A stretch of DNA of 6,749 bases from Natrinema soli (GCF_028618695.1 NZ_JAQIVI010000065.1:19436-26184), one strand, 5' to 3'. Numbered from the stretch's first letter, positions 1-5,667 are shown. The notes: generated from the sequence alone by a model not told the origin. Numbers and translations are program-made.

Positions 1-205
1 CGGACCTCGAAACCTTCACCAGTCCCCACTCGAGTGGGCAGAGGCCGGGTTGGAACGCTATCGGGAAAACCCTGTTATCGACACGTCGACTCGGCAATCG
101 ACTAGCGACGGGACAGTCGAATCCAGCACCAATGCTGCCGACACATCGCCAAACCCGGAATCGAATCAACAGACACTGGATAAATACGACAACAACAATA
201 ACTAA
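1..205 (+). CDS. C-terminal end of an unidentified protein (5' truncated by window)
   Basis: The frame starting at base 2 is open for 67 codons and ends with TAA at 203-205, six bases before the next gene starts. The visible part begins with an amphipathic stretch (SPLEWAEAGLERYREN) and continues as a disordered Ser/Thr/Asp/Asn-rich tail. The end reads QQTLDKYDNNNN. QxxLxxY fits the core of a PCNA-interacting (PIP) box, which archaeal replication and repair proteins often carry at the extreme C-terminus, although the second aromatic residue is missing. A DNA-processing role is therefore possible but not shown. The family cannot be recognised from this fragment. The short spacing to the AAA ATPase gene suggests one transcription unit. 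Confidence is good that this is coding and low for any function. Confidence 0.65.
   Translation, partial: GPRNLHQSPLEWAEAGLERYRENPVIDTSTRQSTSDGTVESSTNAADTSPNPESNQQTLDKYDNNNN
181..187 (+). promoter_or_regulatory. Possible TATA box for the AAA ATPase gene
   Basis: TAAATAC is centred about 28 bases before the ATG at 212, the distance expected of an archaeal TATA box serving a leaderless or nearly leaderless transcript. No Shine-Dalgarno sequence precedes that ATG, which agrees with leaderless initiation. The element lies inside the coding end of the upstream gene, so co-transcription from upstream is equally possible. Confidence 0.3.
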
Positions 206-211
206 CGGAAA

Positions 212-1585
212 ATGGACAGAACATCCCAATCAAAGAGTCTCCTGAAGAAAGCCGTTATCGGTAGCATTTCTCTCAGCCTCTTTACAGCGAATTATGTAGC
301 TACTCCACTGGGAATTATTTGGATTGTCGCATATTTTTCCGACCCGATTATAGCGCTGATCGCAATCGTTGCGATTTGGATGGTTCCATCCTTCACTGCA
401 GAACTCTTGACTGCTGGTATCTACCCACTTTATAGAGGAGAGACTAAACAAGCAGATCGGCTCTGGCTGGTTGGAATCTTCATTGGTACAGCGATATTGA
501 CGGCAATGTGGTTTCTCCCAGCCTGGGAAAACAACTGGCCCGTTCTCGCGAGCATCCTTGCGCCGATCCGAGTCTCTGCCATGTTTGAAAGCTCTTGGTA
601 TATGGGAGCCAGTTGGCTCGCGTGTGTTCCACTGATGCTGTCAATGGGTATTGGAACCGTTACAGCTGATCCCGAGGAGAAAACCTCGACAGGAGAAGGG
701 GAGCAAACAGACGCAGTGGATGCGACTGCCCAGAGAGAGAAAGCCGAGACCAAACCCAAGACGTCCCACTCCAGCGATGGAGCGGCTCAAGAACAATCCA
801 CTCCTTCTCAACTCCAATACGGCTGGCAGTCTGCACCTGACACAAGATTTGCGGACGTTGGTGGGATGGAGCCACTCAAAACGGAGATCGAGCGCTCGGC
901 GATCCGGCCGCTGACCCGACTCGATGCCGCTTACGAACGCTTCAACATTTCCCCACCGAACGGGATCCTCTTCTACGGCCCACCCGGGACGGGCAAGACG
1001 CTGTTCGCTCGAGCCATCGCCGGCGAACTCGGCCACCCGTATCTCGAGCTCTCTGCGGGCGATATCAAATCGCGCTGGGTCAATAAGTCCACCGAGCAGG
1101 TCAACCGACTGTTCGCGGAGGCCGCACAGTTCGATCGGTGTGTGATCTTTATCGACGAGATCGACGCGCTGCTTGCTTCCCGTGAAAGCGACGTCAATCG
1201 CGAGCACACCCAGGTTGTCAACGAGTTCCTCGCTCATCTGGACGCCGACGATCCGAATTACCTCGTGATCGCAGCGACGAACCGCGTTGAACTCCTTGAT
1301 GACGCGGCTACTCGCCGGGGTCGCTTTGACCAGCAGTACGAACTCGGGCTTCCAGATCGCGACGCTCGAGAGGCCATTTTCCGCGTCCGGCTCGACGAGC
1401 TGCCGACGGACCTTGACAACAACGCATACGGGAAGATGGCCGACCAGACAGAAGGGGTCAGTAGCGCAGATATCGCTGGGGTTGTCGACGACGCCGCGAT
1501 GCGTGCCGCCGAACGCGACGCTGACGAACTCACGCTCGAGGATCTCCACATGTCGCTTCAAGACCAACCGGACCACCAGTCTTGA
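212..1585 (+). CDS. Membrane-anchored AAA+ ATPase (CDC48/FtsH-like AAA domain, no protease domain)
   Basis: This 457-residue protein has a membrane N-terminus and a cytosolic ATPase. Hydrophobic segments lie at about 14-42, 45-70, 84-103 and 131-150. A charged, Thr/Glu/Gln-rich linker follows (about 151-205), then one AAA module (about 206-450). Walker A is GPPGTGKT at 256-263, Walker B is VIFIDEID at 311-318 with catalytic E316, sensor 1 is N357, and the second region of homology ends in RRGRFD (368-373) with arginine-finger candidates. The pore loop is SRWVNKS, with W289 as the aromatic residue. The usual GFSGAD sensor-2 motif is GVSSAD here (415-420). FtsH proteases carry HEXXH after this module, but this protein ends there, so it is probably an unfoldase or remodelling ATPase rather than a protease. 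ATG 212 is the only plausible start, six bases after the upstream stop. The membrane half is visibly more AT-rich than the ATPase half, which suggests a mosaic origin. The substrate is unknown. A role in the nearby conjugation system is only an inference from position. Confidence 0.9.
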   Translation: MDRTSQSKSLLKKAVIGSISLSLFTANYVATPLGIIWIVAYFSDPIIALIAIVAIWMVPSFTAELLTAGIYPLYRGETKQADRLWLVGIFIGTAILTAMWFLPAWENNWPVLASILAPIRVSAMFESSWYMGASWLACVPLMLSMGIGTVTADPEEKTSTGEGEQTDAVDATAQREKAETKPKTSHSSDGAAQEQSTPSQLQYGWQSAPDTRFADVGGMEPLKTEIERSAIRPLTRLDAAYERFNISPPNGILFYGPPGTGKTLFARAIAGELGHPYLELSAGDIKSRWVNKSTEQVNRLFAEAAQFDRCVIFIDEIDALLASRESDVNREHTQVVNEFLAHLDADDPNYLVIAATNRVELLDDAATRRGRFDQQYELGLPDRDAREAIFRVRLDELPTDLDNNAYGKMADQTEGVSSADIAGVVDDAAMRAAERDADELTLEDLHMSLQDQPDHQS

Positions 1586-1615
1586 GGCCGTGCCCAGCAA
1601 GAGGCAGGTTGGGAC

Positions 1616-1631
1616 CTTAACAGTTGTTGGC
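1616..1631 (+). repeat. Left arm of 16-bp exact inverted repeat
   Basis: CTTAACAGTTGTTGGC is the exact reverse complement of bases 5177-5192. It lies 31 bases after the stop codon of the AAA gene. The pair encloses the gene remnants, the tetR gene and the ABC transporter genes. It could be a terminal inverted repeat of a mobile cassette or a binding site used twice. No target-site duplication is visible outside the two arms. Confidence 0.6.
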
Positions 1632-1805
1632 GATTTGAACCAGGTTATTCAGGTTCTCTGATTATCGGAGGGTACAATTAAAGATCCAGTGGCCCGGCTA
1701 CTCCTTTCGTGATTTATTGGTCGTGTCGCAAAGTCGTCTAGAGTTTGCCTCCAAGGGTGCACAGAAGCTTTCACACCACTGCCGACCACGGGCATTGCAA
1801 TAGCG

Positions 1806-1818
1806 TGCACCGGGTGCA
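1806..1818. repeat. 13-bp palindrome, 6-bp arms around one base
   Basis: TGCACC-G-GGTGCA is a perfect inverted repeat. A partial copy, GGGTGCAC, occurs at 1755-1762. Its position just beyond the end of the minus-strand remnant does not point to a function. It could be an old operator or chance. Confidence 0.35.
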
Positions 1819-1834
1819 TGGAATTCTAAGAGCG

Positions 1835-2044
1835 TTATAGGAGTGTACCGTGAACGACCAGTCCCATGAGGTGCTGCATCCAATCGGCATAACTCTCGAT
1901 CGCGCACTCAGCGGACTCAACGAGTGCTCGCAGTTCCTCGCGGTACTTCCGGGCCCAGAACGATCCGTCGTCCTGGCCGAGTTCGAGGATATCGCTCAGA
2001 TCTTGGATCACGCAGTAGATCGTTGTGGGATGCTTCCCAGCCGG
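1835..2044 (-). pseudogene. C-terminal remnant of a helix-turn-helix-like protein
   Basis: Reading the minus strand from 2044 down to a TAA at 1835-1837 gives 69 residues with good haloarchaeal codon use and sensible protein character. It starts PAGKHPTTIYCVIQDL, which resembles the recognition helix of a DNA-binding helix-turn-helix. It continues into an amphipathic helical region (FWARKYREELRALVESAE, then AIESYADWMQHLMGLVVH). There is no start codon, and an in-frame TGA (2045-2047) lies immediately upstream, so the 5' part of the gene is gone. The last residues before the stop may be out of the original frame. The family is not identified with certainty; a winged-helix regulator is the best guess. 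It appears to be debris from a rearrangement whose junction lies near 2041-2047. Confidence 0.5.
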
Positions 2045-2055
2045 TCAGCGAAATC

Positions 2056-2085
2056 GTCGACTATTCCGAGTCATTCGGAATCGAC
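2056..2085. repeat. Imperfect hairpin beside the remnant junction
   Basis: ATTCCGA (2063-2069) and TCGGAAT (2075-2081) form a 7-bp stem around a 5-base loop. GTCG (2056-2059) and CGAC (2082-2085) extend it across a 3-base bulge. No T-run follows, so it is not an obvious terminator. Confidence 0.4.
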
Positions 2086-2208
2086 GTCGGTGGCACGAGT
2101 GAAGGCAACTGGATTCACAAGACGGCTAACAAATCATGTATCACACCGGAAACGTACGTAACGGTGACGTCGAGCGGCGGGCAGACGATACACGCGCCTG
2201 CTGCGAGT

Positions 2209-2228
2209 GCGGGAAGCAGCGGGAAGCA
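2209..2228 (+). repeat. Perfect 10-bp tandem duplication
   Basis: GCGGGAAGCA occurs twice head to tail. Ten bases is not a multiple of three, so the duplication shifts the reading frame. Removing one copy joins the two coding-like frames on either side, which fits a slippage event that broke or further decayed a gene. Confidence 0.6.
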
Positions 2229-2394
2229 TTATGCGCGTGCGTACGATCCCGCTCAAGGTCAACTCGAATGCGAGCTCGCCCGATCTCGTGGCCTTCCTCA
2301 CCGTACTTTGCACGGATTGCGCGCATCTGGCGACCCTCGTTCATCCGGTGGCATCCCAGTCGTTGAGCCGACTGCTCATCAGTATTCCAGACGG

Positions 2395-3033
2395 TTACTC
2401 CTCGATCGTTAGGCCTCGGGCCAGCGACGAAATGAGCACATCCTGCAACCGTTTATACGTCCCTTCGTCGTATTCCGTGAGCTCTTCTTCGTATTCCTCG
2501 AAGTCGTCTCTGTGTACGGCGAGGAGACCAATTGATCCTCCCATGAGCCCCAAGAGAGTGGGCACATCTATATCCGAGAGCGGACCATTACTCCGCGCTT
2601 GGAGGTCTTCAATGAGTGGCAGCAGTGCTGCCATTTCTTCCTGTTGCACATCGTCTATCTTGCTCGGTGACACGTTACGGAAAAACTTCTGATGATTGTT
2701 CTGGACAACTATCTGCTGGATGAACGGGTTCTCCTCGGCAAATTCGGCATAACACCAGAACAACCGTTCAAGACCCATACGCGGGTCTTCCGTCTCTGCC
2801 AGTTCCGAACGGACCCGTTCGACGAACTCCTCCAGTTCTTGCTGAAGTATCACGAGATAGAGATCTGCCTTGGCGTCGAAAAACCGATAGAACGTCGGTT
2901 TGGCGATCCCGACTGGTTCGGTGATATCCTTGACCGTTGTTTTCTGTGGGCCGTAGGTGAGCAATAACTCGCGACCTGTCTGGATGAGCTGCTCTCGGAT
3001 ACGATCACGTTCCTGGTTGCTGAACCCACGCAT
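2395..3033 (-). CDS. TetR/AcrR-family transcriptional repressor
   Basis: This is a 212-residue one-component regulator of typical TetR length. The N-terminal DNA-binding domain spans about 8-58: helix 1 (RIREQLIQTGRELLLTYG, 11-28), helix 2 (TTVKDITEPVG, 32-42) and the recognition region IAKPTFYRFFDAKADLY (43-59), which matches the family pattern xGTFYxYFxxKxxLY. The rest is a helical ligand-binding and dimerisation domain with a very acidic stretch, DDFEEYEEELTEYDE, at 176-190. The start at 3033 gives the common haloarchaeal TetR opening MRGFSNQERDRIRE, and no Shine-Dalgarno sequence precedes it, so translation is probably leaderless. It is divergent from the ABC exporter genes with 96 bases between start codons. 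It most likely represses the exporter and itself until a small hydrophobic ligand binds. The ligand is unknown. Confidence 0.93.
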   Translation of the reverse strand: MRGFSNQERDRIREQLIQTGRELLLTYGPQKTTVKDITEPVGIAKPTFYRFFDAKADLYLVILQQELEEFVERVRSELAETEDPRMGLERLFWCYAEFAEENPFIQQIVVQNNHQKFFRNVSPSKIDDVQQEEMAALLPLIEDLQARSNGPLSDIDVPTLLGLMGGSIGLLAVHRDDFEEYEEELTEYDEGTYKRLQDVLISSLARGLTIEE

Positions 3034-3052
3034 ACCATTCGATTCGTCTGTA

Positions 3053-3117
3053 ACTACATAACCAGATCGATTATTGATTATAACTCTATGACCGAAAAAG
3101 ATATTTAGTTATAGAGT
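3053..3117. promoter_or_regulatory. Divergent promoter/operator region with three related 10-bp boxes
   Basis: Three similar decamers lie between the divergent start codons: ACTACATAAC (3053-3062), ACTCTATGAC (3083-3092) and, inverted, GTTATAGAGT (3108-3117, reverse complement ACTCTATAAC). The second and third form an inverted pair matching at 9 of 10 positions. On the plus strand CCGAAAA (3092-3098) followed by GATATTTA (3100-3107) looks like a BRE and TATA box, about 26 bases before the ABC start at 3130. The inverted pair therefore flanks the core promoter. The first box lies about 20 bases upstream of the tetR start on the minus strand, over a possible TATA-like GGTTATG. This is a good arrangement for TetR repression of both genes. 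Assignment of these boxes to this TetR is inference. Confidence 0.6.
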
Positions 3118-3129
3118 CAAGAGACAGCT

Positions 3130-4110
3130 ATGGCACCGATAGAAGTGATCGACCTGACCAAAGACTACGGGAGTGTTCTCGGGATCGACTCGATCACGTT
3201 CAGCGTCGAGAAGGGCGAGGTGTTCGGGTTTCTCGGACCGAACGGCGCAGGTAAGACCACCACTATCCGGACGTTGCTCGGCTTTCAGTCACCGACATCC
3301 GGAACGGCGACCGTTCTCGGCCACGACATGACGAACGAGAGCGAGTTTCTGGACGCAAAAGCCGACGTCGGTTACCTCCCGGCGACACCCAAGTTCGACG
3401 ATTCCGCGACTGGCACCGAGATTCTTGACCTTCACGCGAGTATCAAGGGCGATACTCGGCGCGAGGAACTGCTGGAGCGGTTCGATCCACCGGTGGACCG
3501 TCCCGTCCGCGAGTATTCGACGGGAAATGTCCAGAAACTCGCCATCGTGCAGGCGTTCATGCATGACCCGAGCCTCGTCGTCATGGATGAACCCACCTCG
3601 GGATTGGATCCCCTCATGCAGCAACGCTTTAACGAGTTCATTCACGACGAACAGCAGCGCGGTGTGACCGTCTTCTTTTCCTCACACGTCTTGAGCGAGG
3701 TGCGTCGGCTTTGTACCCGAGTGGCCATCCTACGCGATGGCCGCCTCATCACCACGGAACCAGTCGAATCGCTATTGAATCGGAGCGGCAAAGTCGTTCA
3801 CCTCCGGATTGGCGGTACCGTGGACCAAGCGGCGTTCGATTTCGACGGTGTCCACGATCTTGATATCCGGTCGATGCGCGGGACACAGGTCGAAACCCAG
3901 CTATCCGATGAGAGAGACAGTGACCTCAAACTCCGTGTCGACGAGAGCGACGGAACGGAGACCGTGACCGACGTGTCGTTCACGTTCACCGGCGACGTCA
4001 ACGACCTCGTCGACGCGGTGACACCGTACGCCCTCCGCGAATTCGACGTGGAGGAAGCGCCACTCGACGAGGTATTTATGCAGTTCTACGGAGGTGAGGC
4101 CAGTGCTTGA
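3130..4110 (+). CDS. ABC transporter ATP-binding protein (ABC-2 exporter type)
   Basis: This 326-residue protein is the cytoplasmic ATPase of an export-type ABC transporter. Walker A is GPNGAGKTT (36-44), the signature region is YSTGNVQK (129-136), Walker B is VVMDEPTSGLD (150-160) with catalytic E154, and the switch histidine is H186 in SSH. The signature departs from LSGGQ, as is common in this multidrug/natural-product exporter subfamily. The position usually held by the Q-loop glutamine lies within GYLPATP (81-87). After about residue 215 there is a C-terminal extension of about 110 residues, rich in Asp and Thr, ending ...EEAPLDEVFMQFYGG, the typical end of CcmA/bacitracin-type exporters. 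ATG 3130 has almost no leader behind the promoter at 3092-3107. The last bases carry the ribosome site and start codon of the permease gene. The transported substrate cannot be told from the sequence; drug or toxic-compound efflux is usual for TetR-linked pairs. Confidence 0.96.
   Translation: MAPIEVIDLTKDYGSVLGIDSITFSVEKGEVFGFLGPNGAGKTTTIRTLLGFQSPTSGTATVLGHDMTNESEFLDAKADVGYLPATPKFDDSATGTEILDLHASIKGDTRREELLERFDPPVDRPVREYSTGNVQKLAIVQAFMHDPSLVVMDEPTSGLDPLMQQRFNEFIHDEQQRGVTVFFSSHVLSEVRRLCTRVAILRDGRLITTEPVESLLNRSGKVVHLRIGGTVDQAAFDFDGVHDLDIRSMRGTQVETQLSDERDSDLKLRVDESDGTETVTDVSFTFTGDVNDLVDAVTPYALREFDVEEAPLDEVFMQFYGGEASA
4090..4097 (+). promoter_or_regulatory. Shine-Dalgarno site that decides the permease start
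   Basis: GGAGGTGA is a perfect complement to the archaeal 16S rRNA 3' end. It lies inside the end of the ABC ATPase gene, five bases before GTG 4103. An earlier in-frame GTG at 4094 falls within the site itself, so 4103 is the better start. Initiation there couples the permease to translation of the ATPase. Confidence 0.75.
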
Positions 4111-4900
4111 ACTTACCGCCTATGAGGGCAAAAAGCGCGGCAAGGGCGCGGCGGCGCTGGCGGTCCTCTTCGCTGTATTGGCTACGATGTATACTGGGAC
4201 GTTTCCATCAGTGGTCGAGGGCATGCCCCCTGGCACGTTCGACGAAATGGTGTCTTCGTACCCGGCCGCGATGGTCGAAGCACTCAATCTGCAATCGCTC
4301 ACGACCATCGAGGGGTATCTCGCGTCCCAGCTCTACACGGTCGGGTGGATATTGCTGGCCGGTCTCTACTTCGGGTATGCCGGGGCCGGCCTGATCGCTG
4401 ACGACGTGGACCGGGGACGGATGGATATCCTCATGTTCCTCCCCGTCTCACGAGCCCGCCTCGTCGCAGAGAAGTTCGCGTCACTGCTCGTCCCGCTTGT
4501 CGCGATCAACGTGATCACGCCCCTCGTGGTGTACGTCAGTGCCGAAGTTGTCGGGTATCCCGTTAACGCGCTCGACGTGGCGATGCTACACCTTCTCTCG
4601 GTTCCGTATCTCCTGTGTTGTGCAGCGATTGGCCTCGTGTTCTCCGTCCTCGTGGATCGAGCGTCGATTGCCCAGCGAGGGGCGCTGGGCGTGCTCTTTG
4701 GTCTCTTCCTCCTCGAATCGGTCGTGATCGGGACTGATTTCGAAGTGGTCGGGAATCTCGCCCCGATGCACTATCTCGACCCGACCGCGATCCTCCTCAA
4801 CGGCGAGTACGATCCGGTGGCGGCTGGAATCCTACTTGCAGCAACTATCGTGCTCGTCGTCGCCAGCCAAGCGTGGTTCACTCGAAAAGACATCGCCTAG
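4103..4900 (+). CDS. ABC-2 family transporter permease
   Basis: This is the 265-residue integral membrane partner of the preceding ABC ATPase, from a GTG start. Six hydrophobic segments are visible at about 16-31, 78-98, 127-147, 158-184, 193-210 and 238-258. Between the second and third lies the conserved cytoplasmic coupling region, GLIADDVDRGRMDILMFLP followed by VSRARLVAEKF, typical of ABC-2 exporters, where it usually reads G-E-x-x-R-G-T-L-D-x-L-L-x-x-P-V-S-R. The gene overlaps the ATPase gene by eight bases and has a strong internal ribosome site, so the two subunits are probably made in matched amounts. Starting at GTG 4094 would add three residues but place the start inside the Shine-Dalgarno site. 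The substrate is unknown. Confidence 0.93.
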   Translation: MLELTAYEGKKRGKGAAALAVLFAVLATMYTGTFPSVVEGMPPGTFDEMVSSYPAAMVEALNLQSLTTIEGYLASQLYTVGWILLAGLYFGYAGAGLIADDVDRGRMDILMFLPVSRARLVAEKFASLLVPLVAINVITPLVVYVSAEVVGYPVNALDVAMLHLLSVPYLLCCAAIGLVFSVLVDRASIAQRGALGVLFGLFLLESVVIGTDFEVVGNLAPMHYLDPTAILLNGEYDPVAAGILLAATIVLVVASQAWFTRKDIA

Positions 4901-4910
4901 CACGAGGTCG

Positions 4911-4924
4911 CTCCTTTGTAGGAG
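4911..4924 (+). terminator. Weak hairpin after the exporter operon
   Basis: CTCCT-TTGT-AGGAG forms a 5-bp stem with a 4-base loop, beginning ten bases after the permease stop codon. Only a short TATT follows and not a clear T-run, so a terminator role is possible but weak. Confidence 0.3.
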
Positions 4925-4987
4925 TATTGGTCGTCAACAGACCGGATGATCACCTCGAAAATCTGGAATCGGACAGAAAATTAATGA

Positions 4988-4996
4988 CAACTGTTG
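4988..4996. repeat. CAACTGTTG palindrome related to the 16-bp repeat
   Basis: CAAC-T-GTTG has perfect 4-bp arms. The shared core ACAACTGTT also occurs in the 16-bp repeat arm at 5177-5192, and inverted at 1616-1631. Two such sites lie within 300 bases upstream of the PrgI gene, so an operator role is possible. Confidence 0.35.
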
Positions 4997-5176
4997 CAGG
5001 ATAACTGGATATCACCACTCAGATACACGTGGGTCAACAAATGAAGACAATGTTCTCGTGGGTACGCGACCAGCCAGACCGAAATCTCAATGGACTGATG
5101 GAGGAGATTGACCACCTCTTCCTCCATTCTGACGGGAGTTTATGAACGTGCAGAGCCGAGTTAAGTAGATCACATT

Positions 5177-5192
5177 GCCAACAACTGTTAAG
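5177..5192 (-). repeat. Right arm of 16-bp exact inverted repeat
   Basis: GCCAACAACTGTTAAG is the exact reverse complement of bases 1616-1631. It lies 83 bases before the PrgI start codon and about 290 bases after the permease stop. The identity stops sharply on both sides. Confidence 0.6.
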
Positions 5193-5238
5193 ATCGTTCA
5201 AAATCAGCACTTCATTAGAATGTCAATTTGGGAGTAAC

Positions 5239-5247
5239 TTTTAACTA
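5239..5247 (+). promoter_or_regulatory. TATA box of the conjugation operon
   Basis: TTTTAACTA is centred about 32 bases before ATG 5275. Archaeal transcription starts about 26 bases after the TATA centre, which would leave a leader of only a few bases. This agrees with the lack of a Shine-Dalgarno site before the gene. No strong BRE is visible. Confidence 0.5.
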
Positions 5248-5274
5248 GATACCCCTAAGACGTGCAGATTGTAT

Positions 5275-5667
5275 ATGGAAACATTCCCTATCGCAGGGCG
5301 TGTCGTTAATACGAAATTGGTTTTCGGGTTGACCGCCCGAGAAGTTGGCGAGGTTCTCGTGGTTCCGTTCCTGGCCATGGGTATCGCCCAAAGCCTTGGC
5401 TTCACTGGGACACTGTTCCTGGGTGCCGGCGGGATTGGACTCGCCATCGGCATCCTTACCCTGCTGGTTTCCCCTGCCGGTCAACGACCCATCAGCTACG
5501 CCCGTGCCGCCGCCGAGTACTATCTCAGCTCGAACGAGTACCACAACCGGAGAACGCGACCCGAACCAGAGACACCCGTCGCCCAGGACGTCGTCTACGT
5601 TCGGCAGGCTGGCCTCGATATCGAGACGATCGAAGCCGAGCAGGAAGCGGAAGCCGACGGACGGTGA
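5275..5667 (+). CDS. PrgI/VirB3-like type IV secretion membrane protein
   Basis: This 130-residue protein has a small membrane domain at its N-terminus and an acidic tail. Residues 1-25 (IAGRVVNTKLVFGLTAREV) match the pattern of PrgI-family proteins: a short beta segment followed by an amphipathic lead into the membrane. Two transmembrane helices lie at about 24-43 and 46-66 and are followed by a positive, Tyr-rich region (RPISYARAAAEYYLSS). The last 40 residues are hydrophilic and end EAEQEAEADGR. PrgI proteins are the VirB3 counterparts of simplified conjugation machines and dock with the VirB4 ATPase, and the next genes agree with this. ATG 5275 was chosen over TTG 5269 because it is the stronger codon and suits a leaderless start. 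It is the first gene of the T4SS operon here, with six bases before the next gene. Confidence 0.85.
   Translation: METFPIAGRVVNTKLVFGLTAREVGEVLVVPFLAMGIAQSLGFTGTLFLGAGGIGLAIGILTLLVSPAGQRPISYARAAAEYYLSSNEYHNRRTRPEPETPVAQDVVYVRQAGLDIETIEAEQEAEADGR

Larger units (their letters stand above)
1586..1834. other. Non-coding gap after the AAA ATPase gene
   Basis: No frame on either strand looks coding here. The stretch contains one arm of the 16-bp inverted repeat (1616-1631), a close pair of CAGGTT words (1641-1653), a TATA-like ACAATTAAAG near 1674-1683 with no gene at the right distance, and the GGTGCA palindrome at 1806-1818. No clear T-rich terminator follows the AAA stop codon. Confidence 0.5.
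2046..2394 (+). pseudogene. Coding-like plus-strand stretch with frame change, unidentified
   Basis: The frame through 2046 reads VSEIVDYSESFGIDVGGT and NWIHKTANKSCITPETYV with haloarchaeal-style codons as far as about 2170. From 2231 another frame (ATG at 2231, MRVRTIPLKVNSNASSPDLV, then AFLTVLCTDCAHLATLVHP) has a strongly G/C-ending third position up to about 2390. The two frames are joined if one copy of the tandem decamer at 2209-2228 is removed. That suggests a single broken gene whose 3' end was lost where the tetR gene now ends. No family is recognised. The downstream frame stays open into tetR antisense as far as 2692, which is probably fortuitous. An alternative is that the stretch holds two unrelated fragments, or non-coding sequence with a biased composition. 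Confidence 0.35.
4901..5274. other. AT-rich intergenic region before the conjugation operon
   Basis: This stretch separates the exporter cassette from the T4SS genes. It holds the weak hairpin at 4911-4924 and a palindromic CAACTGTTG at 4988-4996. It also holds a 34-codon ORF (ATG 5041 to TGA 5143-5145, MKTMFSWVRDQPDRNLNGLM then EEIDHLFLHSDGSL) without a ribosome site or recognisable family, the right arm of the 16-bp inverted repeat (5177-5192) and the PrgI promoter. The small ORF may be the truncated start of a lost gene or chance, so it is not annotated as a gene. Confidence 0.5.

Noticed and set aside
641..1600. Long minus-strand ORF of 319 codons opposite the AAA gene
   Set aside because: It is antisense to clear AAA motifs, its translation has no family character, and high-GC haloarchaeal genes commonly leave long open frames on the opposite strand.
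1616..1631. Attachment site of an integrated element
   Set aside because: The two copies are inverted rather than direct, and no tRNA gene or integrase is present in the window.
2136..2200. Intein-like start (SCITPETYV) in the plus-strand remnant
   Set aside because: The resemblance to an intein block A rests on a few residues, with no later intein blocks or recognisable extein.
2207..2692. Intact 161-codon plus-strand gene
   Set aside because: Its second half is antisense to the tetR gene and the codon signal fades there. Only the part before 2395 looks coding, so it was treated as a remnant.
4094..4102. Permease start at GTG 4094
   Set aside because: This codon is part of the GGAGGTGA ribosome site. 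GTG 4103 has that site at correct spacing.
1701..4934. Direct similarity between 1701-1724 and 4911-4934 (CTCCTTT, seven bases, TATTGGTCGT in both)
   Set aside because: About 18 of 24 positions match. A rough estimate gives several such pairs by chance in a window of this size, and the similarity does not extend.
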